Shown: positions 1 to 8,671 of the stretch, piece by piece
How positions within the stretch are numbered: the stretch's first letter is position 1
Layout: each line of letters opens with the position of its first letter
Assembly: GCA_001586965.3 (NCBI GenBank)
Contig: LUCW03000207.1
Span: forward strand, 1 to 30,934
From: Sphaeroforma sirkka
Lineage: Eukaryota; Opisthokonta; Ichthyosporea; Ichthyophonida
Direction: 5' to 3'
DNA: 30,934 nt
Translations under genes and position numbers: made by a program
Notes under the pieces: model-generated
Told to the model about the DNA's origin: nothing
Seen by the model: only the letters and a program-made list of their open reading frames with translations
Database searches by the model: none

Positions 1-1813
1 CCTTCTTTTCACCTTTCGGTTCGGTAGAAGTAGAGTCAGTACCCCCCTCCAGTAGTAGTGCGAGGTTTCTTAGTACTACGCGCAGTATTAGTCTCACTGG
101 GTTTCGCTTAGTAGGCTGGGTGTAGCTCGTGGTACTAAGTACTCTAGTAGAGGAATTGGTATGCTTTGTATCATCTTCAAAGACAGACCAAGGCATGGAT
201 CGCAAATCACCATAGGCGATGATGTCAACATTGACTTTCTAAAGAGGTTAGCTCCCAGAGTCTCCATCATCTGACAAATTAATAAATATTCGCCAGTATA
301 AATTTTTTGACCCATGTCGAGTATTCATATGTGTCATATGAGCTAGAGCACCTGAAGGGAGTGGTATCGTTTCGCAAAAGAACTTATAGAGACTCTAGAA
401 GTTCTGGGTCACAGTGCATCTTCAAAAAAAGGTGTTAAGTATATTATCACCCAACTGGTGCCAGGGTAGGGCTTTCCAGTTGGGGCTCATGATCCTTCAA
501 GATAGTTCGCCATTCACCTGGGCTCACAGAAATGAATAAAGGCATTCATCATCTGCTTATCCCTTAAGGCTGGCAGACTCCTTAAGTTGATCGAAGGCCT
601 TCAGTGTCTCCCACTGTACCTCATTAGTAGAGAAATCGACCTCAGCCTGCAAGTTGCCTAGCTGCTTTTATAAAGCTTGGTTCTAAGTGTTCTACGAGGC
701 TCATGCTCAGTGCTACGGGCTGTTAGTGCCAAGATGGTGTCTATTCCCTTTCTCTTGTTATCGATTAGATAGCGAATGTTATCCGCTTTTCTATCGTCAA
801 GGTCAGAGTCATTCAATAGACGGTCCTCAAGGACTTGCATACCAGAGCGTAATAGCCTGAGACGAGTATGTCTGGTTCTCACTTCCTCATCCTCAGGATT
901 AGAGCGGGAACTCTCTAACGAGGTACTGGTGTAGCGATTGCCAAAATCGTGATTACCAGGGTTAGTTGGCAAATGAGGGGTCGATATTACGAGGATGGTA
1001 AGCCTCATCGAGTTCCATACGATCATATCCTCTGACAGGGGTTAGGTTTGTCAAGAGGATGGTCAATGGCAGCATCAGAGCTATAGAGATTAAATTTTGA
1101 AATATTTTCTCTCCTCGCCAGTGGTAACTGGCTTAGTAGTAAACATACTGGCTGGTAAACCAGTAGGTCTCGGGTTCGAAACTGGGCCCGAATTTTTTCT
1201 TCTTCTTCGGTATAGGAAGAATATCAGCCAAGTGGGACACGATAGAGGGTCCACAACTGCTGCTGCCGCTAGCTCCTTCAAGAACGCTTCAGTGCGGTTC
1301 AATTGGCGTCGAGAATGAGAGGATCCAACCACTCGTTGTCGAGTTATGGCGTCCTCAGCTTCGGCCCCAAGATTTGAGCCGAATGGAATGGCTTCATCAT
1401 CGATGGCGAAACCGAAATTTTCGGACAGGTCCAATACTTTTTTCACTCCCGAATGTCCTCGACATTCGTATCCACGAATTTTCCAGCCTTCGACGTTTAT
1501 CCCCAATATTTGACGGCACGTGGTCAGGGGGGGGGGCAAGCTGGGGTCCTGAGCTTCACTCCTAGGTGATACACGGACGCTGGCGAGCCTTCCGCGGTAG
1601 TAGATACCTCTTCTTCCAAGGCTTTAGGATCCGACGAGTCATCCTCAGAACAATCCTCTGTACCAACCTCAGAATTTGCTTCCCCCCAACAGTATCCTCG
1701 GCAGGCTCAACTCCAGACAGGCTAGGTGTTTCCACAGGGATCTCAGGAACCTCGGCAGGCTTAGCAGGCTTAGAGCTAGCGGCTCCCTTGCCTTTAGAAG
1801 TACCCTTAGCCAT
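1..1813 (-). pseudogene. gag-like region of element A, minus strand (broken)
   Basis: The start at 1813 has the N-terminal signature MAKGTSKGKGAASSKPAKPA seen at 21132, 8672 and 27992. The N-terminal part is Lys/Ala-rich and then acidic and Ser-rich, probably disordered. Further in, the capsid-like part is shared with the better copies (words such as VEDRLLNDSDLDD-type text and the helical region around REHLEP). A tRNA-like sequence lies antisense inside it at about 1122-1190. Gag would form the particle shell in the cytoplasm. Several breaks; not expected to be functional as it stands. Confidence 0.8.
1122..1198 (+). other. tRNA-like sequence with A box, B box and T-run, antisense in gag
   Basis: On the plus strand, TGGCTTAGTAG at 1129-1139 resembles a pol III A box (TRGCNNAGYNGG type). 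GGTTCGAAACT at 1173-1183 resembles the B box (GGTTCGANNCC). Their starts are 44 bp apart, the spacing of a tRNA without intron. Between them is an anticodon-arm-like hairpin (ACTGG/CCAGT) and a T arm. A run of T at 1193-1198 follows where a pol III terminator would be. The acceptor arm does not pair, so this is not a normal tRNA gene. Confidence 0.65.
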
Positions 1814-1892
1814 AGTATTTGCTGGCTAGTAAATCGATGTTAGACAGTCTAGAAGCAGTACACTACTGTAACTACTAAATAACTGAAAAATA

Positions 1893-2480
1893 TGTAAATT
1901 TCGATGGAAAATTACTAGGTTTCAAACTATATTAAACTAAAATACAATTTAGTCAGTTAGATTTAGCAGTGGTAGCTTGTGTAAGAATGATCGGGACTGC
2001 CTCTTGTTAAGAGCCCTAAATATCCTCGATCACACAGGGCGTACCTCTAGCTGTTCTTTATTGAATAATTTTCACTAGAAGTACTAAGTGTTCATGACCA
2101 CTTGCCTAATTTGTAAATAGACATAATAACGTAAGTCACGTTAATACATTAGCTGATATAAATAAAGTTCCATCTGAAGAAAAGTTAAAAAAAAGAAAAG
2201 ACTTATTGATTTTGGAGATTGGCGGAGGACCAAAATCTATAAGTAGTAGTTCGGAGATTATAAAATTTAGTTTATAATATCCTACATCTACTAATGTCTC
2301 AAATAGGTCCAAGTAGATGAGTCATACCAAATACTCAGGCTATTGGAGCCATCAAAGTGAATTTAGAACACTTTGGAAATATTGGAAAAGAGCTTGTATT
2401 AAATTATTTTACAAATAAAACCAATGTATTATCTCAATTGATCTCGATATTTTAGACTGACCGGAGGCCGTATTTCTACA
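1893..2480 (-). repeat. LTR of family A, minus strand (5' LTR of the element to its left)
   Basis: As written on the plus strand it runs from TGTAAATTTCG to GTATTTCTACA, so both ends are TGTA/TACA as usual for LTRs. It is 588 bp and is the reverse complement of the LTR at 7991-8591 with few differences. The gag leader lies on its left, so it is the 5' LTR of the minus-strand element. Its outer flank (CCTCACCCG) is the start of an open frame of unknown origin. Confidence 0.9.
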
Positions 2481-2971
2481 CCTCACCCGTCCCTGACACA
2501 TCAACAGATGTTCCCCATACCCCGGCTAATCACGCTGTTGAAATACTACTTCCAAATATCGGTTCAAACCAAATCATCGCGCTTGTTGGTTCCGACTATG
2601 ATACTTCCGATCCAGGCCAGCCAACACATACCGAATTCATCCGTGGTCTGGTGCGGCATTGGCTTACCCCCTCCTCGCTTCTCGACCGGATTATGACAGA
2701 TAACCTGGTTCTTCTCGGTATTTCGTACTCTGCACAAACCCATTCCGCGGCACTACATGGCGCAGACCCGATCCGTATCACAGAGGGTGGGTACTCTACT
2801 TAGTAGGTCAGCAAGCGAATATATGGACCATTCGCTAGTAACAGTGTTTTGTCAACACCGGCCCGAATTGACTCAGCGCATATCTTCCATTGTCGACTCA
2901 CTTGGCCAAAGCTTCAAACGGGAATTTACGGACCACTTCTTCCCATCAATCTTTTCTGAACCACTACAGTG
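2481..2971 (+). pseudogene. Unrecognised open-frame fragment cut by an LTR
   Basis: In the second copy of the unit the matching frame is open from the LTR edge (21808) to a stop at 22299, about 160 codons with no start codon at the left edge, so its 5' part is missing. Protein-like text includes SNQIIALVGSDYDTSDPGQP and SASEYMDHSLVTVFCQHRPE. I do not recognise a family. It could be the tail of a host exon or of another retroelement's gag-like frame. The first copy differs slightly from the second. Confidence 0.35.
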
Positions 2972-3204
2972 ACAATGGGAGCCATACCATATGTTTATAC
3001 ATTGTATCATACATACTTGCCATTTTGAAATAAATAATATTTTCCCTACGGAGCAGCTCCATACGATGCTTGAGAATAGGTTTGTACAAGTACAAAACAA
3101 TACGCTGTTAAAATGATGTGCGATAGTACATAATATAATCCCATCAACTCTGTCAAGACGAAGAAAAATATGCTCGACAATATCCTTAGTCTCTTTGCCA
3201 GTGT
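2972..3204. other. AT-rich stretch without a recognised gene
   Basis: This stretch lies between the unknown frame and the integrase remnant. A minus-strand open frame crosses it, but its product (Cys/Ile-rich, with an HTGKETKDIVEHIF word) does not resemble a family I know, and its reading is lost or altered between the two copies. I see no repeat or RNA structure here. Confidence 0.4.
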
Positions 3205-3580
3205 GTGCTTTCACACTATAAATCACACACGCTAATTGTCGATGGTGATTACGTATTTCAAAACGCTGCTGCCACCAAACGTCTTCTCACTCGCAACACG
3301 CATCTCAAGAAGACTCCGCCCTATACGCCCCCGCTCAACGGTAAAAATGAGCGTTGCTTACGACCTTTCTTGCTAACACCTTTCCATATGGTCGCTTACT
3401 TTGGTGTGAGCCCATGGTATTATTCGAAACAAGAACTCTCTGGACCCGGTTAACAATCCTTCTGACAAGTGGCACCATAAGTTTCTATCTTGGATTCCAC
3501 AGATCAGATACGGCTTTGTTATTGCTTATCGTGTTGGAGTCCCCGCTCACAAATCGACCCACAAGTACATAGGCCACTAT
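3205..3580 (+). pseudogene. Integrase remnant of a different LTR element (fossil)
   Basis: The plus strand carries an integrase core signature: VDGDYVFQN resembles the second catalytic Asp region (SDNGxEF type), and KTPPYTPPLNGKNER resembles the catalytic Glu region (PPYTPQxNGxxER type). A further word of the type HKSTHKY, as in integrase C-terminal cores, lies near the right end. It is not the integrase of family A, whose matching motif reads VPYKPQTQGANETR. It is broken, and both ends of the parent element are gone. It directly abuts the LTR at 3581 without a purine tract. Confidence 0.6.
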
Positions 3581-4171
3581 TGTAGAAATACGGCCTCCGG
3601 TCAGTCTAAAATATCAAGATCAATTGAGATAATACATTGGTTTTATTTGTATTTTAAATAATTTAATACAAGCTCTTTTTCCAATATTTCCAAAGTGTTC
3701 TAAATTCACTTTGATGGCTCCAATAGCTTGAGTATTTGGTATGTCATCTACTTGGACCTATTTGAGACATTAGTAGATGTAGGTTATTATAAACTAAATT
3801 TTATAATATCCGAACTACTACTTATAGATTTTGGTCCTCCCGCCAATCTCCAAAATCCAATAAGTCTTTTTCTTTTTTTTCTTTTTCTTCAGATGGAACT
3901 TTATCTATATCAGCTAATGTATTAACGTGACTTACGTTATTATGTCTATCTACAAATTAGACATGTGGTCATGAACACTTAGTACTTCTAGTGAAAATTA
4001 TTTAATAAAGAACAGCTAGAGGTACGCCCTGTGTGATCGAGGATATTTAGGCTCTTAACCAGAGGCAGTCCCGATCATTCTTACACAAGCTACCACTGCT
4101 AAATCTAATTGACTAAATTGTATTTCAGTTTAATATAGTTTGAAACCTAGTAATTTCCATAGAAGTTTACA
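3581..4171 (+). repeat. LTR of family A, plus strand, with no matching internal region
   Basis: It runs from TGTAGAAATACGG to GAAGTTTACA, 591 bp, nearly identical to 7991-8591. To its right is LINE sequence and to its left the foreign integrase remnant, so it has no gag leader and no polypurine tract of its own. The flanks (CTAT left, AGGG right) show no target site duplication. It is best read as a solo LTR or a recombination product, paired in inverted orientation with the LTR at 1893-2480. Confidence 0.88.
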
Positions 4172-5385
4172 AGGGTACGGTGGTTCTTCAACATGCTGGA
4201 GAAAAGATCCAAGGTGTTCGTGGAGGGTCCAGATACCGTAGAAGTCGTGGCACTCCTGTAATTGCTGAAGAAGGTCAGGGCCAATGGGCGGCAGTTTCGG
4301 GCCTACCAGGATGCGTCGAATCAATTGTTGGATGCAGGTAAAGTGGCTGGTAGTGAACTTGTGGCTACCGGGGCAGACAGGGCAGAGACAACCGTCGGTG
4401 CGGTAGTCGAGCAATGTGAACATGTACGTATTCGTTATAATCATAGCACAGAGCCGGATTGGTGTAGACTCGAAGCAGCGATTGAAGCTGTCGTGTCTGG
4501 CTGTGTCTCGGTTTGAGGTTGGCGATTTACCCATAACCAGTTGGTAGTAGTATTGGCACCGGGCCATTGCCGCGATCTCTTTGTTGGACCGACGTTTTGT
4601 TGAGTTCTTCCTGATGTCGTCACAGCGTTGGCGGAGGCTACATGGTCGGGTGTACGCCCGCCCGTGGTTTTGTGTACAGTTTTCAGGTGAGCATAGATAC
4701 TGTACGGGAAGCGCAGTGATGGTTTATCGTGGGCCCAGGCGGGTTGCGTCAGAGGGGTAAGTGGATTTGTGCTTGCCATTGAGTCGAGTTGTATTCCCAG
4801 GCGACCTCCGAGGTAGTCCGTGAATGGTCGCGGGGTGCAGGCCGCAAAAGTGAAGTAAGTTTGTTTGATGTTTGGGAAACCGAGGGTATTTAGTGCCCGT
4901 GATGATGGCTGCTGCTTGAATGAGCGCTGAGTTAAAGCGCTCGAATAGGGGCCCAACGCATCCTTCCATATAGGCGGAGCCCAGGCAATAATGTTCAGCC
5001 CATATGTAGCCGTGGATAGGATGAATGTTTTGAACATCACCAGTCGGTTGCAGGGGGGTGTCGCCAGCTGAAGCCATGAAAGCCATAAGCGCGGAAAGAG
5101 GCGATACCCAGTGACAATGCTGCAACCAGGGATTCCATATGTCTAGCGAGGTTGATTCCTGGTACTCCGTGAGAGAGTGGGAACCCCAGGTATTTGGAGT
5201 GTTTCGGTTCGGCATGTGTGGGCGCCGGTTTCAGGGGGAGGTAACGTGTGTTCCAAGGTGCGTCTGCAAGCGTCGGCGTGATAAGCTCACCATTTACTCA
5301 AAAAGAGTGTCAGTGTTTTGGGCAACGCCGAAGGTTCAGAAACCCCAGCCCAGAATGGGTGATACCAGCGTGGAACGTTCAGAAA
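4172..5385 (-). mobile_element. LINE (non-LTR retrotransposon) 3' part, 5'-truncated and cut at its 3' end
   Basis: Minus-strand frames encode the C-terminal part of a non-LTR reverse transcriptase. The thumb-like word KYLGFPLSHG, followed by MESLVAALSLGIASFRAYGF and TFILSTATYGLNIIAWAP, matches the usual order after the RT palm. Near the C-terminus a Cys/His cluster (CLCPVCPGSHKF...H...C) resembles the zinc-like tail of many LINE ORF2 proteins. The palm with its catalytic motif is absent, so it is 5'-truncated. The frame runs straight into the LTR edge at 4171, so the true 3' end and poly(A) tail are missing. The reading frame shifts at least once in both copies of the unit, and G/C runs differ between them. 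Dead by any reading. Confidence 0.75.
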
Positions 5386-5450
5386 AAAATTAACCGAGGA
5401 GTCGATCGTGCGGATTGAGATCAAAGTATTCGCGACAAATTTTGATTTTG

Positions 5451-5534
5451 TAGTAAATTATGTGAATGAATGAACCAACCAACAAACCTAGTACTAGCTT
5501 GGTCGGTTGGTTTAATTATTCACATGATTTACTA
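5451..5534. repeat. 84-bp imperfect hairpin (inverted repeat, about 32-bp arms)
   Basis: The left arm starts TAGTAAATTATGTGAATGAA and the right arm ends ATTATTCACATGATTTACTA. They pair over about 32 bp with a few mismatches. The loop holds a second small palindrome, CTAGTACTAG. It lies in the gap between the LINE fragment and the subfamily B gag fragment. It could be a very small inverted-repeat element (MITE-like), a cruciform, or the scar of an insertion. I see no target site duplication. Confidence 0.7.
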
Positions 5535-5621
5535 CCTTATTTACTAAAAAAAAAATGTTGTGGCAGCCTTGAGGGAGTATCCACATCTTTGCGGTTTAAT
5601 TGGCGTCGAGATTAAGAAGAT

Positions 5622-6134
5622 CTAACCACTCGTTGTCAAGATATGGCGTTCCCAACATTTGCGTTTTCCGCCCCAACATTCGGTGGCGAGGCATTCAGTG
5701 GCGAGGCATGCAACAAAATTCCACGAAATAGAACGCCGCCATCTTTGTTGATAGGTGATTGGGCTGACTTTCAGTAGCAATAAACCGTCAATCTCGAGAT
5801 GGATCCTCCACTTGTTCAGTAGATATAGCCTTTCTAATATCTGACTTTTCGTGGTCAGATGGCGAGCTGATGCCTGGACTGCACTACTAGGAGACACACG
5901 GACGCTGGTGAGCCTTTCCGCGACAGTTGAGACCTCCTCTCTCAAGGCTTTAGGGTCCGACGAGTCATCCTCAGAGTTTTTATCAGATCCAAGCTCAGAA
6001 ACGGCGTCCTCTACAGCTTCAACGGCAGGCACAGTACCAGACGGACCAATGTCTCCAGTAACCTCAGGAACCTCAATAGGCTTAGCAGGCTTAGAGCTGG
6101 CGGCTCCCTTGCCTTTAGAATTTCCTTTAGCCAT
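5622..6134 (-). pseudogene. gag N-terminal fragment, subfamily B (broken)
   Basis: The start at 6134 gives MAKGNSKGKGAASSKPAKP, close to the family A start MAKGTSKGKGAASSKPAKP. The shared acidic words SEDDSSDPKAL and AERLTSVRVSP follow. It then diverges, with a short repeat of the type ATECLATEC. This is the disordered N-terminal part of gag only; the capsid core and Cys/His tail are absent. Confidence 0.7.
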
Positions 6135-6324
6135 AGTAATAGCTCAAGAACAGGAAAACTAATAAGGTCTAGGTATAGTAACAAGCGTGTAGCTTACTTT
6201 AGGGTAGAATAGCCACTATGAGGTAGTATAGAATACTTACAGTCCTGTCGCTGGATAGTAAGCAATTATTAGACAGTCTAAAAGCAGTACACTACAGTAA
6301 CTACTAGATAACTAAAAAAAAATA

Positions 6325-6604
6325 TGTAAACTTCGATGGATATTTATATGTTCTAAACTATGATATATATACTAAGATACAATTTAAGTCAGTTAGGAAT
6401 TAGCAGTTGCCTATCGTCTCAAATAGATCCAAGTAATGAGTCATACCAAATACTCAGGCTATTGGAGCCATCAAATTGAATTTAGAACACTTTGGAAAAA
6501 TTGGAAAAAGAATTTATATTAAATTATTTTAAATACAATTATAAATCAATATGTTATCTCATTTGATCTTGATATTTAAACTGACCGGAGGCCGTATTAC
6601 TACA
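6325..6604 (-). repeat. Internally deleted LTR, subfamily B, minus strand
   Basis: It runs from TGTAAACTTCG to CCGTATTACTACA, 280 bp compared with about 600 bp for the whole LTR. Both ends match LTR ends, while the middle (from the GGTAGCTTGTG word to the region before CTATCGTCTC) is missing. It adjoins the subfamily B gag leader, so it is that element's 5' LTR. Confidence 0.8.
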
Positions 6605-6996
6605 CTCCTAACTCATAAGTGGTTGTAGTATAAACAACCACTCGCGACCATGTGCATCGGCGATGGCCGATCGTTACCTGCTGGTTAGGATCTTGCGATT
6701 GTAGCCATTGAGACAATCACGCACACCACAAGAGCACTTAGGAATGAACTTTGTCTTTTCTTTTGCTGGCAGTTACGCCTACGTCTGTGGTGAAACATAT
6801 CACTCATACTACAAAAAAGTGCAGATCAATCTAAGGACAAGCGTATGCAAGTATACTCACAGTCAGAATCTGGTACGATGATGACGTTGCAAAAATAATA
6901 AAGTGCGGTACTAGTACCATATGTATTGAATTTAAGTACCCAAAGCCTATATTTCCATTATTTTGAGCTAATGGAAGTCCCTCCAAAAATAAGTTC
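6605..6996. other. About 390 bp between two LTRs; short open frame only
   Basis: No recognised gene. A short plus-strand frame starting with an ATG at about 6744 (26071 in the second copy) reads MNFVFSFAGSYAYVCG and would be about 51 codons in the second copy; the first copy differs in an A run. It could be an exon remnant, but I see no family. The last four bases, GTTC, are the left target duplication of the solo LTR that follows. Confidence 0.3.
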
Positions 6997-7599
6997 TGTA
7001 AACTTCGATGGATATTTCTATGTTTTGAACTATGTTATATAAACTAAGATACAATTTAAGTCAGTTAGGATTTAGCAGTGGTAGCTTGTGTAAGAATAAT
7101 CGGGACTGCCTCTTGTTAAGAGCCTTAATATCCTCGATCACACAGGACGTACCTTTAGCTGTTCTTTATTAAATAATCTTCCCTAGAAGTACTAAGTGTT
7201 CATGACCACGTGCCAAATTTGTAGATAGACATAAGAACGTGAGTCAAGTTAATACATTGGCTAATATAAATAAAGTTCCATCTGAAGAAAAGTAAAAAAA
7301 AGAAAAAAGACATTGAATTTTGGAGATTGGCGGGAAGACCAAAACCTGTAAGTAGTAGTTCAGATATTATAAAATTTAGTTTATAATACCCTACATCTAC
7401 TATCGTCTCAAATAGATATAAGTAAATGAGTCATACCAAATACTCAGGCTATTGGATCTATCAAAGTGAATTTAGAATACTTTGGAAATATTGGAAAAAG
7501 AATTTGTATTAAATTATTTTAAATACAATTATAAACCAATATGTTATCTCATTTGATCTTGATATTTTAGACTGACCGGAGACCGTATTACTACAGTTC
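6993..7599 (-). mobile_element. Solo LTR of subfamily B with 4-bp target site duplication
   Basis: The LTR spans 6997-7595 (599 bp, TGTAAACTTCG to CTACA on the plus strand). It is flanked on both sides by GTTC (6993-6996 and 7596-7599). This is the normal product of insertion followed by LTR-LTR recombination. It differs from the family A LTRs by scattered substitutions along its length, so it is older. It is the clearest complete insertion scar in the unit. Confidence 0.82.
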
Positions 7600-7651
7600 T
7601 TTGTGTGAACCCGTGAGAAAAATATTTGCCTGGATTTAACTGTGGGTCATC

Positions 7652-7963
7652 TCAGTCTGAATATTTTTCTACAAGTTTGTCCTCGAAATCGGCTATATGC
7701 CATAGGGCCGTGGAGAGGGGTGGGTAGTGAAACAAGTCCTCGGTGAAGGGTCCGAGCGTGTGACCATCATCTCCGAACGATAGCGTCGGATAATATATTA
7801 AGGGCAGGTAACTAGGCATATAGCACCTGACTTCAGTATCGTTTAGTCTATTTCTGTGAGTAAAGGGTAATATATCGGGTTTGTTGGAGTTTCGCTTTGT
7901 GATCCCGGCCACAGCTGATTGGTTATTGCATACGACAGGGACAGCGTGGGCTTGAATAAGATC
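7652..7963 (-). pseudogene. Orphan open-frame fragment, minus strand, unknown
   Basis: An open minus-strand frame of about 100 codons has no ATG near its 5' end. It contains text such as RCYMPSYLPLIYYPTLSFGD and STALWHIADFEDKLVEKYSD and ends in a stop just before 7652. It looks like real protein by composition (Tyr, Pro and His in a low-bias mix), but I recognise no family. It lies between the solo LTR and the LTR of the plus-strand element, so it may be a remnant of the pre-insertion locus. The second copy at 26978-27290 differs by one base in a G run. Confidence 0.35.
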
Positions 7964-8199
7964 AACGTACTAATTTGCCTTTGTGATAACTGTAGAAATA
8001 CGGCCTCCGGTCAGTCTAAAATATCAAGATCAATTGAGATAATACATTGGTTTTTTATTTGTATTTTAAATAATTTAGTACAAGCTCTTTTTCCAATATT
8101 TCCAAAGTGTTCTAAATTCACTTTGATGGCTCCAATAGCCTGAGTATTTGGTATGACTCATCTACTTGGACCTATTTGAGACATTAGTAGATGTAGGAT

Positions 8200-8221
8200 A
8201 TTATAAACTAAATTTTATAAT
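8200..8221 (+). promoter_or_regulatory. TATA-type word inside a small hairpin of the LTR
   Basis: ATTATAAA (8200-8207) and TTTATAAT (8214-8221) are perfect reverse complements separated by six bases. The left arm contains TATAAA. It lies about 210 bp into the LTR, a sensible place for the U3 promoter. The symmetry means a TATA-like word can be read on both strands. The promoter role is inferred from position only. Confidence 0.4.
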
Positions 8222-8422
8222 CTCCGAACTACTACTTATAGATTTTGGTCCTCCCGCCAATCTCCAAAATCCAATAAGTCTTTTTTTCTTTTTTTTTTAA
8301 CTTTTCTTCAGATGGAACTTTATTTATATCAGCTAATGTATTAACGTGACTTACGTTATTATGTCTATTTACAAATTAGGCAAGTGGTCATGAACACTTA
8401 GTACTTCTAGTGAAAATTATTC

Positions 8423-8428
8423 AATAAA
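8423..8428 (+). promoter_or_regulatory. AATAAA, possible polyadenylation signal in the LTR
   Basis: AATAAA lies about 220 bp after the TATA-type word and about 165 bp before the LTR end. This fits a transcript end in the R region. The match is short and could be chance in AT-rich DNA. Confidence 0.35.
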
Positions 8429-8671
8429 GAACAGCTAGAGGTACGCCCTGTGTGATCGAGGATATTTAGGCTCTTAACAAGAGGCAGTCCCGATCATTCT
8501 TACACAAGCTACCACTGCTAAATCCTAACTGACTAAATTGTATTTTAGTTTAATATAGTTTGAAACCTAGTAATTTCCATCGAAGTTTACATATTTTTTC
8601 AGTTAAATAGTAGTTACAGTAGTGTACTGCTTCTAGACTGTCTGACATCGATTTACTATCCAGCAAATACT

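Larger units (their letters stand above)
1..2480 (-). mobile_element. Ty3/Gypsy-type element A, minus strand, 5' part only (fossil)
   Basis: The window opens inside a minus-strand element. Reading right to left it has a 5' LTR (1893-2480), a leader of about 80 bp, and gag starting at 1813 and running to the left edge. The rest of the element lies outside the window. It is nearly identical to the 5' part of the longer minus-strand copy ending at 21807. It is broken in several places. The close match to other A copies suggests a young insertion or a recent duplication. Confidence 0.85.
5571..6604 (-). mobile_element. Ty3/Gypsy-type element, older subfamily B, 5' part (fossil)
   Basis: This has a gag N-terminal region at 5571-6134 on the minus strand, a leader of about 190 bp, and an internally deleted LTR at 6325-6604. 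Protein and LTR are related to family A but clearly more diverged, so it is an older or separate subfamily. Everything downstream of the gag N-terminal part is missing. The left limit is where similarity to the family A gag fades, close to the hairpin at 5451-5534. It carries several breaks. Confidence 0.75.
7991..8591 (+). repeat. 5' LTR of the plus-strand element A
   Basis: It runs from TGTAGAAATACGG to GAAGTTTACA, 601 bp, with TGTA/TACA ends. The gag leader follows. It contains a TATA-type word at 8202-8207 and an AATAAA at 8423-8428, which would place U3 on the left and U5 on the right. The sequence just after the LTR (TATTTTTTCAG) does not begin with the TGG expected of a tRNA primer site. 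Confidence 0.92.

Noticed and set aside
1122-1190. A functional tRNA gene
   Set aside because: The bases before the A box do not pair with those after the T arm, the D arm is short, and the anticodon-like loop has eight bases. It is tRNA-like only.
2873-3226. A 117-codon minus-strand gene
   Set aside because: It overlaps the unknown plus-strand frame, differs in length between the two unit copies and resembles no family; most likely a chance frame.
3205-3580. Integrase remnant as the end of a family A element with its 3' LTR
   Set aside because: The motif text differs from the family A integrase, and there is no 3' tail frame or purine tract before the LTR.
3581-4171. Target site duplication around this LTR
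   Set aside because: The left flank CTAT and right flank AGGG do not match at four or five bases, nor do the flanks of the neighbouring minus LTR.
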